The notes under the pieces: generated by a model | What the model was told of the DNA's origin: nothing | Seen by the model: the letters and a program-made list of their open reading frames with translations, nothing else | Databases searched by the model: none | Shown: positions 1 to 6,063 of the stretch, piece by piece | Position numbering within the stretch: the stretch's first letter is position 1 | Layout of the letters: each line of letters opens with the position of its first letter | NCBI GenBank assembly: GCA_005887855.1 | Contig: VBQB01000267.1 | Coordinates: 1 to 6,063, forward strand | From: Verrucomicrobiota bacterium | Lineage (GTDB): Bacteria; Verrucomicrobiota; Verrucomicrobiae; Chthoniobacterales; UBA10450 | Direction: 5' to 3' | Length of the DNA stretch: 6,063 nucleotides | Position numbers and translations under genes: made by a program

Positions 1-493
1 TCCCGAACTCCCTGGAGAGCCGAGGCAATACACGATAGCCGAATCCGCAGTCACTATGGTGTTCGCAGTCCAATTTGTTCTTGTGCAAGGATCCGGTGTG
101 GAGAGCTAGACTTACACCCCCTGCAACGAAAAGGTTTCTTGTCAGGTTACGAGTGAATTCGTCGGTGAGGCGGTTTGACAAGCTGAGTTCATAGGTCAAT
201 CCGCCGTAGAAGACATTGGTGTCACCATTAAAGTTAGGGGTTAAGCCGACCATCGGAAAAGGCGATCCAATCCACCGCCAGAGCTTCCAATCAGGTCCAT
301 TGAGCTGGATTTCCCAATTAGGGTCGACGCCGCCTTCGTGCTTGTCACTTGTTGGCCCTGTATCGTGAATAAAGAGGCCAAAAATGGTTTTCCGCAGTAA
401 TGGTACCGTTCCGTTTTCTGCCCCGGCGACATACCCCGATGAAAGAAAGACCAACAACAGAAAGAACACAACGGTAAGTTTACAGCGCATCAT
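1..493 (-). CDS. PagL-like acyloxyacyl hydrolase (lipid A deacylase family), C-terminus off window
   Basis: Reading the minus strand from the ATG at 493-491 gives 164 open codons to the window edge. The first ~25 residues are a signal peptide: MMRCK, a hydrophobic run VVFFLLLVFLSS, then an A-G-A cleavage site before ENG. The mature part has the look of the outer-membrane acyloxyacyl hydrolase/PagL barrel family: FGLFIHDTGP, HEGGVDPNWEIQ, WRWIGSPFPMVGLTPNFNGD, then YGGLTYELSLSNR, FVAGGVSLALHTG, and CGFGYRVLP. Known relatives remove acyl chains from lipid A in the outer membrane, using a His-Ser-Glu site near the C-terminus. The window stops at REFG, just before that site is expected, so activity cannot be judged. 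The double ATG (493 or 490) has no clear Shine-Dalgarno; a GTG at 532-530 is in frame but would spoil the signal peptide. The gene is divergent from the two-component system. The family call is from recognition of motifs, not a search. Confidence 0.82.
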   Translation of the reverse strand, partial: MMRCKLTVVFFLLLVFLSSGYVAGAENGTVPLLRKTIFGLFIHDTGPTSDKHEGGVDPNWEIQLNGPDWKLWRWIGSPFPMVGLTPNFNGDTNVFYGGLTYELSLSNRLTDEFTRNLTRNLFVAGGVSLALHTGSLHKNKLDCEHHSDCGFGYRVLPRLSREFG

Positions 494-575
494 GGATGAA
501 TTTAAACAGATGTACCATCGGCTGTAAGCCACGGCAATGCGCTATACTTTCCATCTGGCATGCTCATTGAGTTCT

Positions 576-604
576 TTGACCTTTGCGTGACGGCCCTTTA
601 ATCT
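576..604 (+). promoter_or_regulatory. Candidate sigma70 promoter for the kinase-regulator pair
   Basis: TTGACC at 576-581 (5 of 6 to the -35 consensus) is followed after exactly 17 bases by TAATCT at 599-604, which keeps the important first, second and last bases of the -10 box. Transcription would start near 611, leaving a leader of about 37 bases before the kinase ATG at 648. It lies between divergent genes, where a promoter is required. The -10 match is only 3 of 6, so the call is moderate. Confidence 0.4.
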
Positions 605-647
605 TGAATCCACGTAGAATAAAGTAAAACGCTGCGAGCTTAAGCGT

Positions 648-2186
648 ATGCCTTTCCGTAGAAAAATCACACGCTCCAAACCATGCGTCGTATCTATTAG
701 CCTTCTAGCGGTTTTCATTATCGGGATCACCGATTATCTAACGCCTATCGAGATTAGTCTCGCCATCTTTTATCTTTTGCCTATTTCTTTCGTCACCTGG
801 TTCGCTGGTTGGAAAGAGGGAATGATGATCTCGTCGGTCGCCGCCGTGATCTGGTTGATCGGCGATTTTCTTTTGGTGGAACGAAATCTTTCTTACCCCG
901 CTGTCCCCTATTGGAACGCTATAATGCAGGACGGGGTCTTTATTGTCATCGTCCTTCTGCTATCGAGGGTAAAAGTCGCGCTGCTGCGCGAGAAGGAGAT
1001 ATCCCGGCTCAAAAGCGAGATGCTATCTCAGATTGGCCATTTGAATCTCGCCGTTACGTCGAGTTTAGATTCGGCAGACGTTGGAAAAAGTCTCTTGGAC
1101 ACCATCGAGCTTTTCTTTCCCGAATGGTCCACCACGTTGGCGTTGGTTAACGAGCACACTGGAGCTTTAGAATCTTTCGTATCCCGTATTCAGGGTGAAA
1201 GGGGATGCACGAAGGAGTTGGTAGGTTGGCGCGGGACTAGAGAGGTCCTTGAAACTAACGCCAACCTTGTTCTTCAAAACACCAAGACCGACCCGCAGCA
1301 TGATTGGGTTTCCTATTTAGGGCTTCCGCTCGTCGCAACAGGCGATATGCTGGGTGTCCTTTCCATCTTCACAAATCAGAAGCACGACTTTACCAACGAA
1401 GAGATTGCGTTCTTCAATACGCTAGCCGGCCAAGCAGTCATCGCCCTCAAGAACGCTCGTTTATTCGAAGAAGTGCGCAAGGGCCATGCACAGCTAAAGG
1501 AGCTTTCCCATCGGCTGCTGGACGTGCAAGAGACCGACCGCCGCCACATAGCCAGAGAACTTCACGACGAAGTCGGCCAGGTTCTCACAGGGCTTCAAAT
1601 GACCCTTGAAATGGCGGGTCGTTCGCCTCACGAAGAAGCCGGTATCAAGCTGGCTAAAGCGCAATCGCTCGTCAACGACCTGATCAGACGCGTACGAGGA
1701 ATATCCCTTGATCTCCGGCCTTCTATGCTCGACGACCTGGGCCTGTTGCCGACATTGCTATGGCACATAGAGCGATATACTTCGATCACGGAAGTGAAAG
1801 TAGATTTTTGCCACGACGGCCTGGAGAACAAACGGTTTATATCCCAGGTCGAAACCTCTGCCTACCGCATCGTGCAGGAAGCGCTCACCAATATTGCCCG
1901 TCATGCTAGAGTCGATCGCGCTACTGTTTATATATGGTGCATGCCGGATACCCTCATTCTCAAGGTTCAAGATGATGGAGCCGGATTCGACCCGCAGGCT
2001 GCACCGCGTAATGGAAAAACTGACGGCCTGACCGGGATGCGTGAACGCGCAAAGTTGCTTGGCGGTGAGCTAAACATAGAATCGGCTTCAGGCACGGGTA
2101 CTTGCATCATAGCTGAACTGCCCTTGCAGGAAACTTTCGAGGCGGTAATTACAGATGAACAAGGTAAACATACTGTTGGCAGATGA
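648..2186 (+). CDS. NarL-family membrane sensor histidine kinase (4 TM, GAF, HisKA_3, HATPase_c)
   Basis: This 512-residue protein autophosphorylates and passes phosphate to the adjacent regulator. Residues ~14-108 hold four hydrophobic spans, including FYLLPISFVTWFAGWKEG (41-58), a membrane sensor layout common in kinases and GGDEF proteins. A short helical linker (~108-140) leads to a GAF domain (~143-272; GLPLVATGDMLGVLSIF at 225-241). The dimerisation domain has RRHIARELHDEVGQ with the phosphoacceptor His306. The ATPase domain shows the N box EALTNIARHA (Asn415), the G1 box DDGAGF (442-447), GLTGMRERA (460-468) and SGTGT (481-485), so all catalytic parts are present. ATG 648 is the only usable start: an in-frame TAG lies at 615-617 and no start codon falls between. 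Its Shine-Dalgarno is weak. The end overlaps the regulator gene by 32 bases. The signal is unknown; the GAF and membrane part could each sense something. Confidence 0.95.
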   Translation: MPFRRKITRSKPCVVSISLLAVFIIGITDYLTPIEISLAIFYLLPISFVTWFAGWKEGMMISSVAAVIWLIGDFLLVERNLSYPAVPYWNAIMQDGVFIVIVLLLSRVKVALLREKEISRLKSEMLSQIGHLNLAVTSSLDSADVGKSLLDTIELFFPEWSTTLALVNEHTGALESFVSRIQGERGCTKELVGWRGTREVLETNANLVLQNTKTDPQHDWVSYLGLPLVATGDMLGVLSIFTNQKHDFTNEEIAFFNTLAGQAVIALKNARLFEEVRKGHAQLKELSHRLLDVQETDRRHIARELHDEVGQVLTGLQMTLEMAGRSPHEEAGIKLAKAQSLVNDLIRRVRGISLDLRPSMLDDLGLLPTLLWHIERYTSITEVKVDFCHDGLENKRFISQVETSAYRIVQEALTNIARHARVDRATVYIWCMPDTLILKVQDDGAGFDPQAAPRNGKTDGLTGMRERAKLLGGELNIESASGTGTCIIAELPLQETFEAVITDEQGKHTVGR

Positions 2187-2808
2187 CCACCCAATTGTTC
2201 ATGAGGGTTTACGGGCCTTGATCGAGGCTGAGCCAGACCTCGCCGTAATTGCCGAGGCTGACAACGGCCTTGAGGCGATACGCCTGACTGAAAGTCTGCG
2301 GCCAAACGTGGTGCTGGTTGACTTGGCAATGCCTGGCCTGAGCGGTTTGGAGGTTACGCGTCAGGTGAAACAGCGGTTCCCGAACATCCGTGTCATTATA
2401 CTCTCTATGCACGATAACGAAGGCTATGTGCTGGAAGCATTAAGGAACGGAGCCTCCGGCTACGTTCTTAAAGAGTCCTCGGTCAAAGAGGTTACAAAAG
2501 CAATCAGAGAAGTGGCTGCCGGGCGACGCTTTCTAAGTGTTTCGTTATCTCAGCATGCTATCGATGGCTATCTTGAAAGAGCCAAAACAGGCCCATTGGA
2601 CCCGTATGAGACGCTCACTACCCGAGAACGAGAGGTTTTCGAGATGACGGCCGAATGTAACACCAGTATCGAAATCGGCCGCCGGTTATTTATCAGTCCC
2701 CGCACCGTGGAGATCCATCGTCAAAATGTGATGCGCAAGCTGGGCCTTCGTAATCAAGGCGAGTTGATCCGCTATGCCGTAAAAAAGGTTATCCCGCCCC
2801 AATCTTAA
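2155..2808 (+). CDS. NarL/FixJ-family response regulator (REC + LuxR-type HTH)
   Basis: A full-length 217-residue DNA-binding regulator, partner of the upstream kinase. The receiver domain (~4-120) has the acidic pair Asp10-Asp11, phosphoacceptor Asp56 in VVLVDLAMP, Ser84 in the switch position and Lys106 in YVLKESS. A linker of ~25 residues leads to a LuxR-type helix-turn-helix: LTTREREVFEM (154-164), then IEIGRRLFISPRTVEIHRQN (172-191) and VMRKLGLRN, with the usual TVE-H contact helix. The start ATG at 2155 lies inside the kinase gene, preceded by GAGGCGG at 2139-2145 with 9 bases spacing. The 32-base overlap implies translational coupling and one transcript. All phosphorylation residues are present, so it should be a classical phospho-activated regulator. 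Its targets are not shown by the sequence; a TACGTA dyad 24 bases downstream of the stop is a candidate site. Confidence 0.95.
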   Translation: MNKVNILLADDHPIVHEGLRALIEAEPDLAVIAEADNGLEAIRLTESLRPNVVLVDLAMPGLSGLEVTRQVKQRFPNIRVIILSMHDNEGYVLEALRNGASGYVLKESSVKEVTKAIREVAAGRRFLSVSLSQHAIDGYLERAKTGPLDPYETLTTREREVFEMTAECNTSIEIGRRLFISPRTVEIHRQNVMRKLGLRNQGELIRYAVKKVIPPQS

Positions 2809-2832
2809 CCGCGCGTGTTCAGCATCTTCCTC

Positions 2833-2858
2833 TAAATTACGTAAATCTACGTATTTTA
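2833..2858. promoter_or_regulatory. Inverted repeat with two TACGTA cores, candidate regulator operator
   Basis: Two copies of the self-complementary hexamer TACGTA sit at 2838-2843 and 2848-2853, exactly 10 bases (one helical turn) apart. The flanks extend the symmetry: arms 2833-2843 and 2848-2858 pair at 10 of 11 positions, with only 2837/2854 mismatched. This is the geometry expected for a dimeric DNA-binding protein. It begins 24 bases after the response regulator stop codon and lies just upstream of a weak -10-like TATAGG at 2877-2882, so a bound activator would sit near the -35 position. The short spacer and AT-rich flanks, and the absence of a T tract, argue against a terminator. Which protein binds is inference; the adjacent NarL-type regulator is the first candidate. 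Confidence 0.5.
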
Positions 2859-2891
2859 AAACAACATCTAGCTGACTATAGGCTTAGCTGT

Positions 2892-3059
2892 GTGGCCGCT
2901 GCCGCATCGACAAGGTTTCACAACGGGATAGCAACGAATTCGTTTAATCCGACAATATTTAAAAACCCTGCGTGGACCTACCTTGATTGGATCCTGTTGA
3001 TCATTGTCGTGCTGGCAGTGCTGCTATTAATATTCGTGGTTTCGATAAATAGGGATTGA
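2892..3059 (+). CDS. Possible 55-residue single-span membrane microprotein (GTG start)
   Basis: I do not recognise this protein. From GTG 2892 the frame encodes 55 residues: a polar N-terminal part rich in Ala, Thr and Asn, then WTYLDW, then a strong hydrophobic span of about 18 residues (ILLIIVVLAVLLLIFVV) and a short polar end SINRD before TGA. The hydrophobic block bounded by Trp/Tyr and by Asn-Arg-Asp looks like a true membrane helix rather than a chance frame. Against it: no ATG exists in this frame, the GTG has only a weak AGG about 9 bases upstream, and the suggested -10 box at 2877-2882 would leave almost no leader. It could instead be the tail of a decayed gene. It lies between the two-component system and a second small membrane frame. 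Confidence 0.35.
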   Translation: MAAAASTRFHNGIATNSFNPTIFKNPAWTYLDWILLIIVVLAVLLLIFVVSINRD

Positions 3060-3143
3060 GAAACGCAGCTCTTCAACACTCCGCAAAGTAACCGACGTCT
3101 GCATTCTTCCGTCGTAGGGTTTGCGGTCAAGTTTTATGACCTA

Positions 3144-3156
3144 ATGAGGGCGGCAA
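3144..3156 (+). promoter_or_regulatory. Ribosome binding site that selects the start of the 38-residue microprotein
   Basis: GAGGG at 3146-3150 is followed by six bases and then the ATG at 3157. Sequence and spacing are near ideal for a Shine-Dalgarno. It overlaps an out-of-frame ATG at 3144 that has no such signal, so it favours translation of the 3157 frame. Confidence 0.55.
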
Positions 3157-3273
3157 ATGAACTTTCTTACCTATCTCCCAGCACTTATCGTACTGGTCGC
3201 GGTTGTTGTTCCATGCATATGGCTTTTCCGAAAATGGCACAAGGAAGATGCAGAGAAAAAAAACCGGAACTAA
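3157..3273 (+). CDS. Single-span membrane microprotein, 38 residues, unknown function
   Basis: I do not recognise a family. The frame starts at ATG 3157 and stops at TAA 3271-3273. The product begins MNFLTYLPA, continues with one hydrophobic helix of about 15-18 residues (ALIVLVAVVVPCIWLF, containing Pro19 and Cys20), and ends in a strongly charged cytoplasmic-type tail, RKWHKEDAEKKNRN. Positive charges on the C-terminal side predict an N-out, C-in orientation by the positive-inside rule. The excellent ribosome binding site and the clean split into helix and charged tail make it a better gene candidate than the longer overlapping frames from 3144 and 3203. It resembles small accessory subunits of membrane complexes in shape only; it does not match KdpF or CydX as I know them. 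No partner gene is adjacent, apart from the broken glycosyltransferase. Confidence 0.55.
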   Translation: MNFLTYLPALIVLVAVVVPCIWLFRKWHKEDAEKKNRN

Positions 3274-3454
3274 CGAGCTTATGCGCGAGCGCAGCACACG
3301 CACCGCAACTCCAGGCCAAAGTGCCGCGCTACTCAGCTGCGTGGCCTATGATCTTCTGCCAGCCCTTCTTTATCCTCTTTCGCAAAATTGCTTGCGAGGC
3401 AGATTGTCACGCCTAAAGGTGAACGATGAGTTTGTCGCCGGGGCATAAACCTCT

Positions 3455-4823
3455 GTGAACTTTTTTGTAGCTCTCAACACCCCGAGAATCCGTTGGGCGG
3501 TACTGGGCTTTGCGGCCGTTCTGCTGCTGTTCGCGCAGTCCTCACGGACCAAGCTGACTAAAGCTCGGCGATGAACCCTACTATAACAAACCGCCGCTCC
3601 TCTTCTGGCTGTCAGCGTTCGCTATCAAGATTTTTGGGTCGACCGTATTCGCCGTGACTCTTTTTTCCCGGATATTCGGCCTTGCCTGTGTTTTTCTAAC
3701 TGCCTTGCTCGGTTCGCGCCTTTATGACGCAAAGGTCGGCTGGGCTGCCGGCTTAATCCTTGCCACAACCCATCTGTTCTTTCGCAGTTCCGCTACTTTT
3801 CGCTTGGAGTCGGGTCTGACATTCGGAATTCTGCTTTCGCTGTATGGATATTTGAACGGTGAGAGAAGATGGGGACCGCCGTTGTTCTATCTCGGCACGT
3901 GCATTGCGGTCCTCACAAAAGGAATCCCAGGATTTTTGCCGCTCTTAACGGCGCCTATGCACGCATTTCTGAGTATCCCTCTGAGATTATGGTACAAAGG
4001 TGTCGTTCGTTGGCTACTATGGTCGCCGCTGCTTATCCTTCCCGTTCTTTGGTGGATCCATCTTGTAAAGACAGACGGAGAAGTTCCTCTGAACATGCTC
4101 CTTGCTGATCTCGCGAGAACCAAGGGGAATCATCTCTCGAGGATTGCGGAGTTCTGGACCATTTGTGTAGTGGGTTTTGTGAAAACGTATTGGCCTTGGC
4201 TTCCGTTCGCTGTGACAGGTCTGTGGCTCTCGATACAAGACCTACGCAATCCACAACGCGAGCGCTCTGCGCGAGCATCTGCAGGCTTTCTTCTGGGGTG
4301 GATTGCCATCGTGTTTGTGACCAGCGCGCTGAAGAATGCGCAATACTTACGATATATTTTTATCGCGCTGCCAGCGATCTCGATCATGGCCGCGGTGGCG
4401 CTCGTCCATATCACACCGGAGAAACTGTTTAATTGTTTTGCCGGTATTGTGGCGTTGGCTACTTTACTCGCGGCTGTCGGTATTGCATGCTTTGCGTCAG
4501 GAGTTCCTTCAGAGCTGACGCAATATCAAACAATGGGACAAATTCTCAATGAGCGTCTGCCCGCGAGGGCGCCGGTTTCCATAATAAAGATGGTCCAAGA
4601 TAATGCGGCTCCAGAGCTTGCCCTCCATGAAAAGGCGCGGGCGCTTTTTTTCTTTGGCCGAAGTGCGCGGCTGGTCTCGGTCGATGAAGTTAAAAGAGCT
4701 CCTATAGGAGATCGACCTACACTACTGGTTAAAGCAAATGATTGTTCCCGCCTCAAAGCTCTGCTCCCTCTAGAGGTGTTGTTTGCCGGCAGCACGTACT
4801 GTTTATTGGAAACCGTTCGTTAA
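3455..4823 (+). pseudogene. ArnT/PMT-type (GT39/GT83-like) glycosyltransferase, frameshifted and internally deleted
   Basis: Members are polytopic inner-membrane enzymes that move a sugar from a polyprenyl-phosphate donor to an acceptor such as lipid A. An N-terminal fragment (GTG 3455 to TGA 3572-3574, 39 codons) encodes NTPRIRWAVLGFAAVLLLFA, a first membrane span. The rest lies in another frame: from 3567 it reads GDEPYYNKPPLLFWLSAFAI, the family's conserved loop motif, and stays open to TAA 4821-4823 with about eight further spans (for example AVTGLWLSI and GWIAIVFVTSALKNAQYLRY). An in-frame TGA at 3555-3557 blocks the second frame upstream. Dropping one A from the AAA at 3560-3562 would join the frames, but the fused protein would still lack the ~40-residue periplasmic loop that normally follows span 1 and carries the catalytic Asp-Glu. 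The only start codon left in the second frame is GTG 3654, after the YYNKPPL motif; a 389-residue product from it would be defective. Confidence 0.75.
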
Positions 4824-5006
4824 ACAGCTCTCCAGCCGGTATGCTTTGGTTTCGTATCGGAATGTTGCACAAGTAAAAACCGTAATGACAAAGGGCCGTG
4901 CTTTCAGTCGATGAACGAGCCTCGATCATGCGCCGACTTTCTGCGAATTAATTCTTAGGATCATTGGTCACTTCTTGGAAAGCGCCGCGACTACAAGAGG
5001 TAAAAA
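4824..5006. other. Intergenic region before the CNNM/CorC-type gene
   Basis: These 183 bases separate the glycosyltransferase remnant from the transporter gene. I see no clear terminator hairpin with a T tract. The only promoter-like pair I can find is weak: CCGACT at 4933-4938, a 17-base gap, then TAGGAT at 4956-4961. A purine-rich AAGAGG at 4995-5000, six bases before the ATG at 5007, is a good ribosome binding site for the next gene. Confidence 0.4.
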
Positions 5007-6063
5007 ATGACAGATATTGGATTAGAAATGGCTCTGATCATGCTACTCATTATAGGTAACGGTGTCTTTGCTATGTCGGAAATAGCGATCGTTGCGGCTC
5101 GTAAGTCGAGGCTCCAGGATTGGGCGGGAAAAGGCGACGCCAAAGCAAAGAGAGCCCTGGAGCTTGCCAACCAACCCAACCAGTTTCTTTCAACGGTTCA
5201 GATCGGTATTACCCTCGTGGGTATTCTCGCAGGCGCATTCGGCGGTCGGAGTCTTGCCGATGAGATCGCGCGCTATTTGAGTACAGTTCCAGTCATACAA
5301 GCCTACAGCGACGCTATCGCTTTGGGGGTGGTCGTTATCTGCATTACGTATCTTTCCGTTGTCATTGGTGAATTGGTACCCAAGCGGATCGCTTTAGGTC
5401 ACCCCGAAAAGATAGCTACATTCATGGCTGGGCCGATGCAGATGTTATCGGCGATTTCTTCTCCGGTGGTTCGGCTGTTGAGCGTCTCGACCGATGCGCT
5501 GTTCAGGTTGTTAGGCAGCCGGCCAGTGAAGGAGGCTCCGGTGACGGAAGAAGAAGTCAAAACATTGATTCAACAAGGAACTGCGGCTGGTGTGTTTGAG
5601 GCATCAGAACAAGACATGATTGAAGCTGTGATTGCCTTGGGCGACAAAAGCGCGCGCGCCCTGATGACCCCGAGAACGCAGATCGTATGGTTTGACGTGA
5701 GCGATTCGGCTGACGAGATCCGTAAGAAACTATCGGAGAGCGGTCATTCTCGTTTTCCAGTATGCGCTGGAAGCCTGGATAATGTCGCTGGTGTCACACA
5801 GGCAAAGGACCTCTTGGCTGGCGTTCTCGCTGACAACAGAATCGATCTCAATCAATCTCTGCAGCAGCCGGCATTCGTGCCTAGAAGCATGTCCGCTTTA
5901 CAGGTGCTCGATCACATCAAACGCTCCGGCAGCCACCTCGTCTTGGTTATGGACGAGTATGGCGGTATCGAAGGATTGCTTACGCACCATGATGTCCTGG
6001 AAGCCATAGCCGGTGACATGCCTTTCGGTAAAAGTCCTGTCGAATCTAAGGCCGTTCAGAGAC
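5007..6063 (+). CDS. CNNM (DUF21) and CBS-pair membrane protein, HlyC/CorC family, C-terminus off window
   Basis: The frame starts at ATG 5007 behind AAGAGG with six bases spacing and runs 352 codons to the edge. Residues ~1-175 form the CNNM membrane domain: LIMLLIIGNGVFAMSEIAIV with its Asn, Ser and Glu in the first helix, ARKSRL, NQFLSTVQIGITLVGILAGA, then VVIGELVPKRIALGHPEKIA. The EE-rich linker TEEEVKTLIQQGTAAGVFE (180 on) leads to the CBS pair: MTPRTQIVW (220 on), SGHSRFPV, and the second repeat ending VMDEYGGIEGLLTHHDVLEAI (314 on). Relatives are usually about 430-450 residues with a C-terminal CorC_HlyC domain, so about 80-100 residues are missing to the right. Family members take part in Mg2+ export or resistance, or polyamine export; the old name haemolysin is misleading. 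The substrate here is not decidable. All domains seen are intact, with no frameshift. It seems to be its own transcription unit. Confidence 0.93.
   Translation, partial: MTDIGLEMALIMLLIIGNGVFAMSEIAIVAARKSRLQDWAGKGDAKAKRALELANQPNQFLSTVQIGITLVGILAGAFGGRSLADEIARYLSTVPVIQAYSDAIALGVVVICITYLSVVIGELVPKRIALGHPEKIATFMAGPMQMLSAISSPVVRLLSVSTDALFRLLGSRPVKEAPVTEEEVKTLIQQGTAAGVFEASEQDMIEAVIALGDKSARALMTPRTQIVWFDVSDSADEIRKKLSESGHSRFPVCAGSLDNVAGVTQAKDLLAGVLADNRIDLNQSLQQPAFVPRSMSALQVLDHIKRSGSHLVLVMDEYGGIEGLLTHHDVLEAIAGDMPFGKSPVESKAVQR

Larger units (their letters stand above)
2809..3454. other. Long region without a conventional gene, between regulator and glycosyltransferase remnant
   Basis: About 650 bases hold no protein longer than ~90 codons that looks real. 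What I can support here is the TACGTA dyad (2833-2858) and two small hydrophobic reading frames (2892-3059 and 3157-3273), listed separately. The part from 3274 to 3454 has two overlapping open frames, but their translations have mixed composition, no recognisable motif and no good ribosome binding site. I see no tRNA, no strong GC-rich hairpin with a T tract, and no transposase remnant. The region could be decayed gene sequence or a real intergenic region carrying microproteins. Confidence 0.6.

Noticed and set aside
241..471. Minus-strand 76-codon frame inside the hydrolase gene.
   Set aside because: It is a different frame from the one that carries the signal peptide and family motifs; a shadow of the hydrolase gene.
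542..730. Minus-strand 62-codon frame over the promoter and kinase start.
   Set aside because: Antisense to the kinase N-terminus, with no ribosome binding site or motif, and it would cover the divergent promoter region.
2786..2811. GGTTA...TAACC inverted repeat at the end of the regulator gene as a terminator.
   Set aside because: The stem is only about 5 pairs with a long loop, and no T tract follows.
3381..3396. CGCAA-AATTGC-TTGCG short inverted repeat.
   Set aside because: A five-base stem with no context or second copy is expected by chance.
3144..3448. Two longer plus-strand frames (90 codons from 3144 and 81 codons from 3203) in the gap.
   Set aside because: Neither has a recognisable motif, and their N-terminal parts overlap the better 38-residue frame, which alone has a fitting ribosome binding site. 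They look like chance frames.
4635..4651. GC-rich stretch followed by seven T residues, like an intrinsic terminator.
   Set aside because: Only about 3 base pairs can form in the stem, and it lies inside the glycosyltransferase coding frame, where TTTTTTT encodes part of ALFFFG.

Overview
The window comes from a Gram-negative, probably proteobacterial chromosome. The signs are an outer-membrane lipid A hydrolase-type protein with a signal peptide, an ArnT-like membrane glycosyltransferase, a NarL/FixJ two-component pair and a CNNM/CorC-type transporter. Base composition looks close to 50% GC. A betaproteobacterium is my best guess, but that is inference from gene style only.

Layout. (1) Bases 1-493, minus strand: N-terminal part of a PagL-like acyloxyacyl hydrolase, cut by the window edge just before the expected catalytic motif. 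(2) Bases 494-647: divergent intergenic region with a plausible sigma70 promoter pointing right. (3) Bases 648-2808, plus strand: a membrane histidine kinase (4 TM + GAF + HisKA_3 + HATPase) and a NarL/FixJ response regulator, overlapping by 32 bases. (4) Bases 2809-3454: about 650 bases without a conventional gene. It holds a striking TACGTA...TACGTA dyad 30 bases after the regulator and two possible single-span membrane microproteins, one with a very good ribosome binding site. (5) Bases 3455-4823: an ArnT/PMT-type glycosyltransferase that appears broken. Its first membrane span and the rest are in different frames, and the acidic loop that normally separates them is missing. (6) Bases 5007-6063: a CNNM (DUF21)/CBS-domain membrane protein of the HlyC/CorC family, running off the right edge.

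How the genes may work together. The kinase and regulator form one complete phosphorelay. The neighbours on both sides (lipid A hydrolase type, ArnT-like glycosyltransferase, CNNM transporter) all belong to the envelope, so an envelope-remodelling regulon is a reasonable hypothesis. The dyad after the regulator gene is the best candidate operator. Nothing in the sequence proves this link. I found no CRISPR array, rRNA, tRNA, transposase or phage gene. The most noteworthy items are the dyad, the two microprotein candidates and the inactivated glycosyltransferase.
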